Below are positions 63,318-64,000 of a stretch of 64,000 nt of DNA, in pieces. Within the stretch, counting starts at the first letter, position 1. The number at the start of each line of letters is the position of its first letter. The notes below the pieces were generated by a model. The model made no database searches, was not told the DNA's origin, and was given only the letters and a program-made list of their open reading frames with translations. This stretch comes from Herminiimonas sp. Lineage in GTDB: Bacteria > Pseudomonadota > Gammaproteobacteria > Burkholderiales > Burkholderiaceae. The stretch spans positions 1 through 64,000 of the forward strand of contig NZ_JAURVN010000009.1 in assembly GCF_030655415.1 (NCBI RefSeq), in the 5' to 3' direction. The position numbers and the translations under genes are program-made.

Positions 63318-64000
63318 TGCGCATCTCCCGCTAACCGACGCTGTGACGTCTGCTGAAATAGAGAATGCAATTTCCCCGCTTCATGATCGATATCGTGACG
63401 CTCGAGTACACGCTCGCGTGCCAGTCGTCCCATACGCGATAACTCTTCGTGCGAGGTACTCAGGCACTGCTCCATCGCCAACGCCAATTCTTCAACCGAA
63501 CCTGGTGGATATAGCCAACCGTTTTCACCGGCTATTACCAACTCAGGCACACCAGCTATCCATGTACTCAGTATCGGCCGTTGCAAAGACATCGCCTCCA
63601 TCAGCACGACCGGCAAGCCTTCAGCAAAACTCGCCATCACCATTGCGCGTGAATCTAGGATTTCCTGCTTGACTTGATCGCTGCTGATCCAGCCGGTGAT
63701 GCGCACGCGCGATTGCAGATTGCATTTGGCAATCAGCGCTTCGACTTCCTTGCGCATTTCACCGTCACCGGCCAGCACCAGTTCAAAATCGATGCCTTTG
63801 TTCGCAAGGATGGACGCCGCTTCAATCAAAATCTGCTGACCTTTTTGTTCGCACAAGCGACCCACGCAAATGAAGCGTGGACGATCTGGCAAAGTCATGT
63901 CGACGTTTTCATAAAACGCCGGCTCCAGTCCGCAATGCACGATGTGGACTTTTTTCCATTGCGCGTAGGGCAAACTGCGATACAACTGACTGCGACAGAA
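63311..64000 (-). CDS. glycosyltransferase family 1 (GT-B), 5' end outside window
   Basis: The C-terminal 229 codons of a GT4-type glycosyltransferase. Seen: FICVGRLCEQKGQQILIEA, LAGDGEMRKEVEAL, FAEGLPVVLMEAMSLQRPI (the E-x7-E nucleotide-sugar site) and GENGWLYPPGSVEEL. The frame is open to the window edge, so the N-terminal acceptor domain lies beyond base 64000. It is upstream in the operon of the GT2 gene. Confidence 0.9.
   Translation of the reverse strand, partial: FCRSQLYRSLPYAQWKKVHIVHCGLEPAFYENVDMTLPDRPRFICVGRLCEQKGQQILIEAASILANKGIDFELVLAGDGEMRKEVEALIAKCNLQSRVRITGWISSDQVKQEILDSRAMVMASFAEGLPVVLMEAMSLQRPILSTWIAGVPELVIAGENGWLYPPGSVEELALAMEQCLSTSHEELSRMGRLARERVLERHDIDHEAGKLHSLFQQTSQRRLAGDAQW

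Noticed and set aside
1..64000. CRISPR arrays, IS elements, prophage, tRNA or rRNA genes
   Set aside because: No regularly spaced repeats, transposase or integrase genes, or RNA-gene sequences were recognised by eye. A covariance-model search would be needed to exclude a small RNA.

Overview
The window looks like chromosomal DNA of a betaproteobacterium of the order Burkholderiales, most likely Oxalobacteraceae (Herminiimonas/Janthinobacterium type). This is inferred from gene content and neighbourhoods: a Bug-type tctCBA system, a lipoyl-domain-fused dihydrolipoyl dehydrogenase behind aceE-aceF, holC followed by a DUF2486-like gene, the ilvD/LysR/lgt neighbourhood, and a TIGR04438-like Trp-rich small protein. 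No rRNA, tRNA, insertion sequence, prophage or CRISPR array was seen. Both ends cut a gene: a GntR regulator on the left and a glycosyltransferase on the right.

Layout. 1-4.2 kb: GntR regulator and the convergent tripartite carboxylate transporter tctCBA, with a candidate operator on its promoter. 4.5-19.4 kb: mostly single genes (RHH-like protein, large hybrid sensor kinase, two small membrane proteins, SDR, DNA-deoxyinosine glycosylase, SpeE-like protein, orphan GspE/PilB ATPase, serine-hydrolase-like exported protein, a 36-residue Lys-rich protein, GNAT, EAL phosphodiesterase, TerC, a nucleoside-sugar-type SDR and a ferredoxin-reductase). 19.4-23.1 kb: argD behind what looks like a ribosome-dependent arginine attenuator, an NlpC/P60 lipoprotein whose last ~20 codons recur twice downstream, and a 35-residue hydrophobic peptide gene. 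23.2-29.3 kb: pyruvate dehydrogenase operon aceE-aceF-lpdA. 29.7-34.4 kb: folD-prlC, a DUF4124-glutaredoxin protein, holC and its partner.

34.5-46 kb is amino-acid and amide nitrogen uptake: dadA, an Lrp regulator, a LivK-type binding protein, then an eight-gene minus-strand operon (binding protein, LivH, LivM, LivG, LivF, amidase, M20 amidohydrolase, XRE-cupin regulator). A pair of 15-bp dyads covers the operon promoter, so the terminal regulator probably controls it. 46.4-54.3 kb: cytochrome c, small proteins, bluB, periplasmic asparaginase, ilvD divergent from a LysR gene with a strong dyad operator between them, lgt and a PAP2 phosphatase.

54.3-64 kb is a minus-strand exopolysaccharide or capsule cluster: glycosyltransferases GT1 and GT2, a WecG/TagA transferase fused to a STAS domain, galE, an NDP-sugar pyrophosphorylase, ManC, a QueC-like PP-loop protein and a Wzx-type flippase. 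It continues past the right edge.

The strongest candidate for something undescribed is the argD leader. A promoter places the start of transcription at or next to the AUG of a 22-codon ORF with three tandem Arg codons, followed by mutually exclusive antiterminator and terminator helices. Next come the repeated NlpC/P60 tails, the WecG-STAS fusion and the PP-loop gene inside the polysaccharide cluster.
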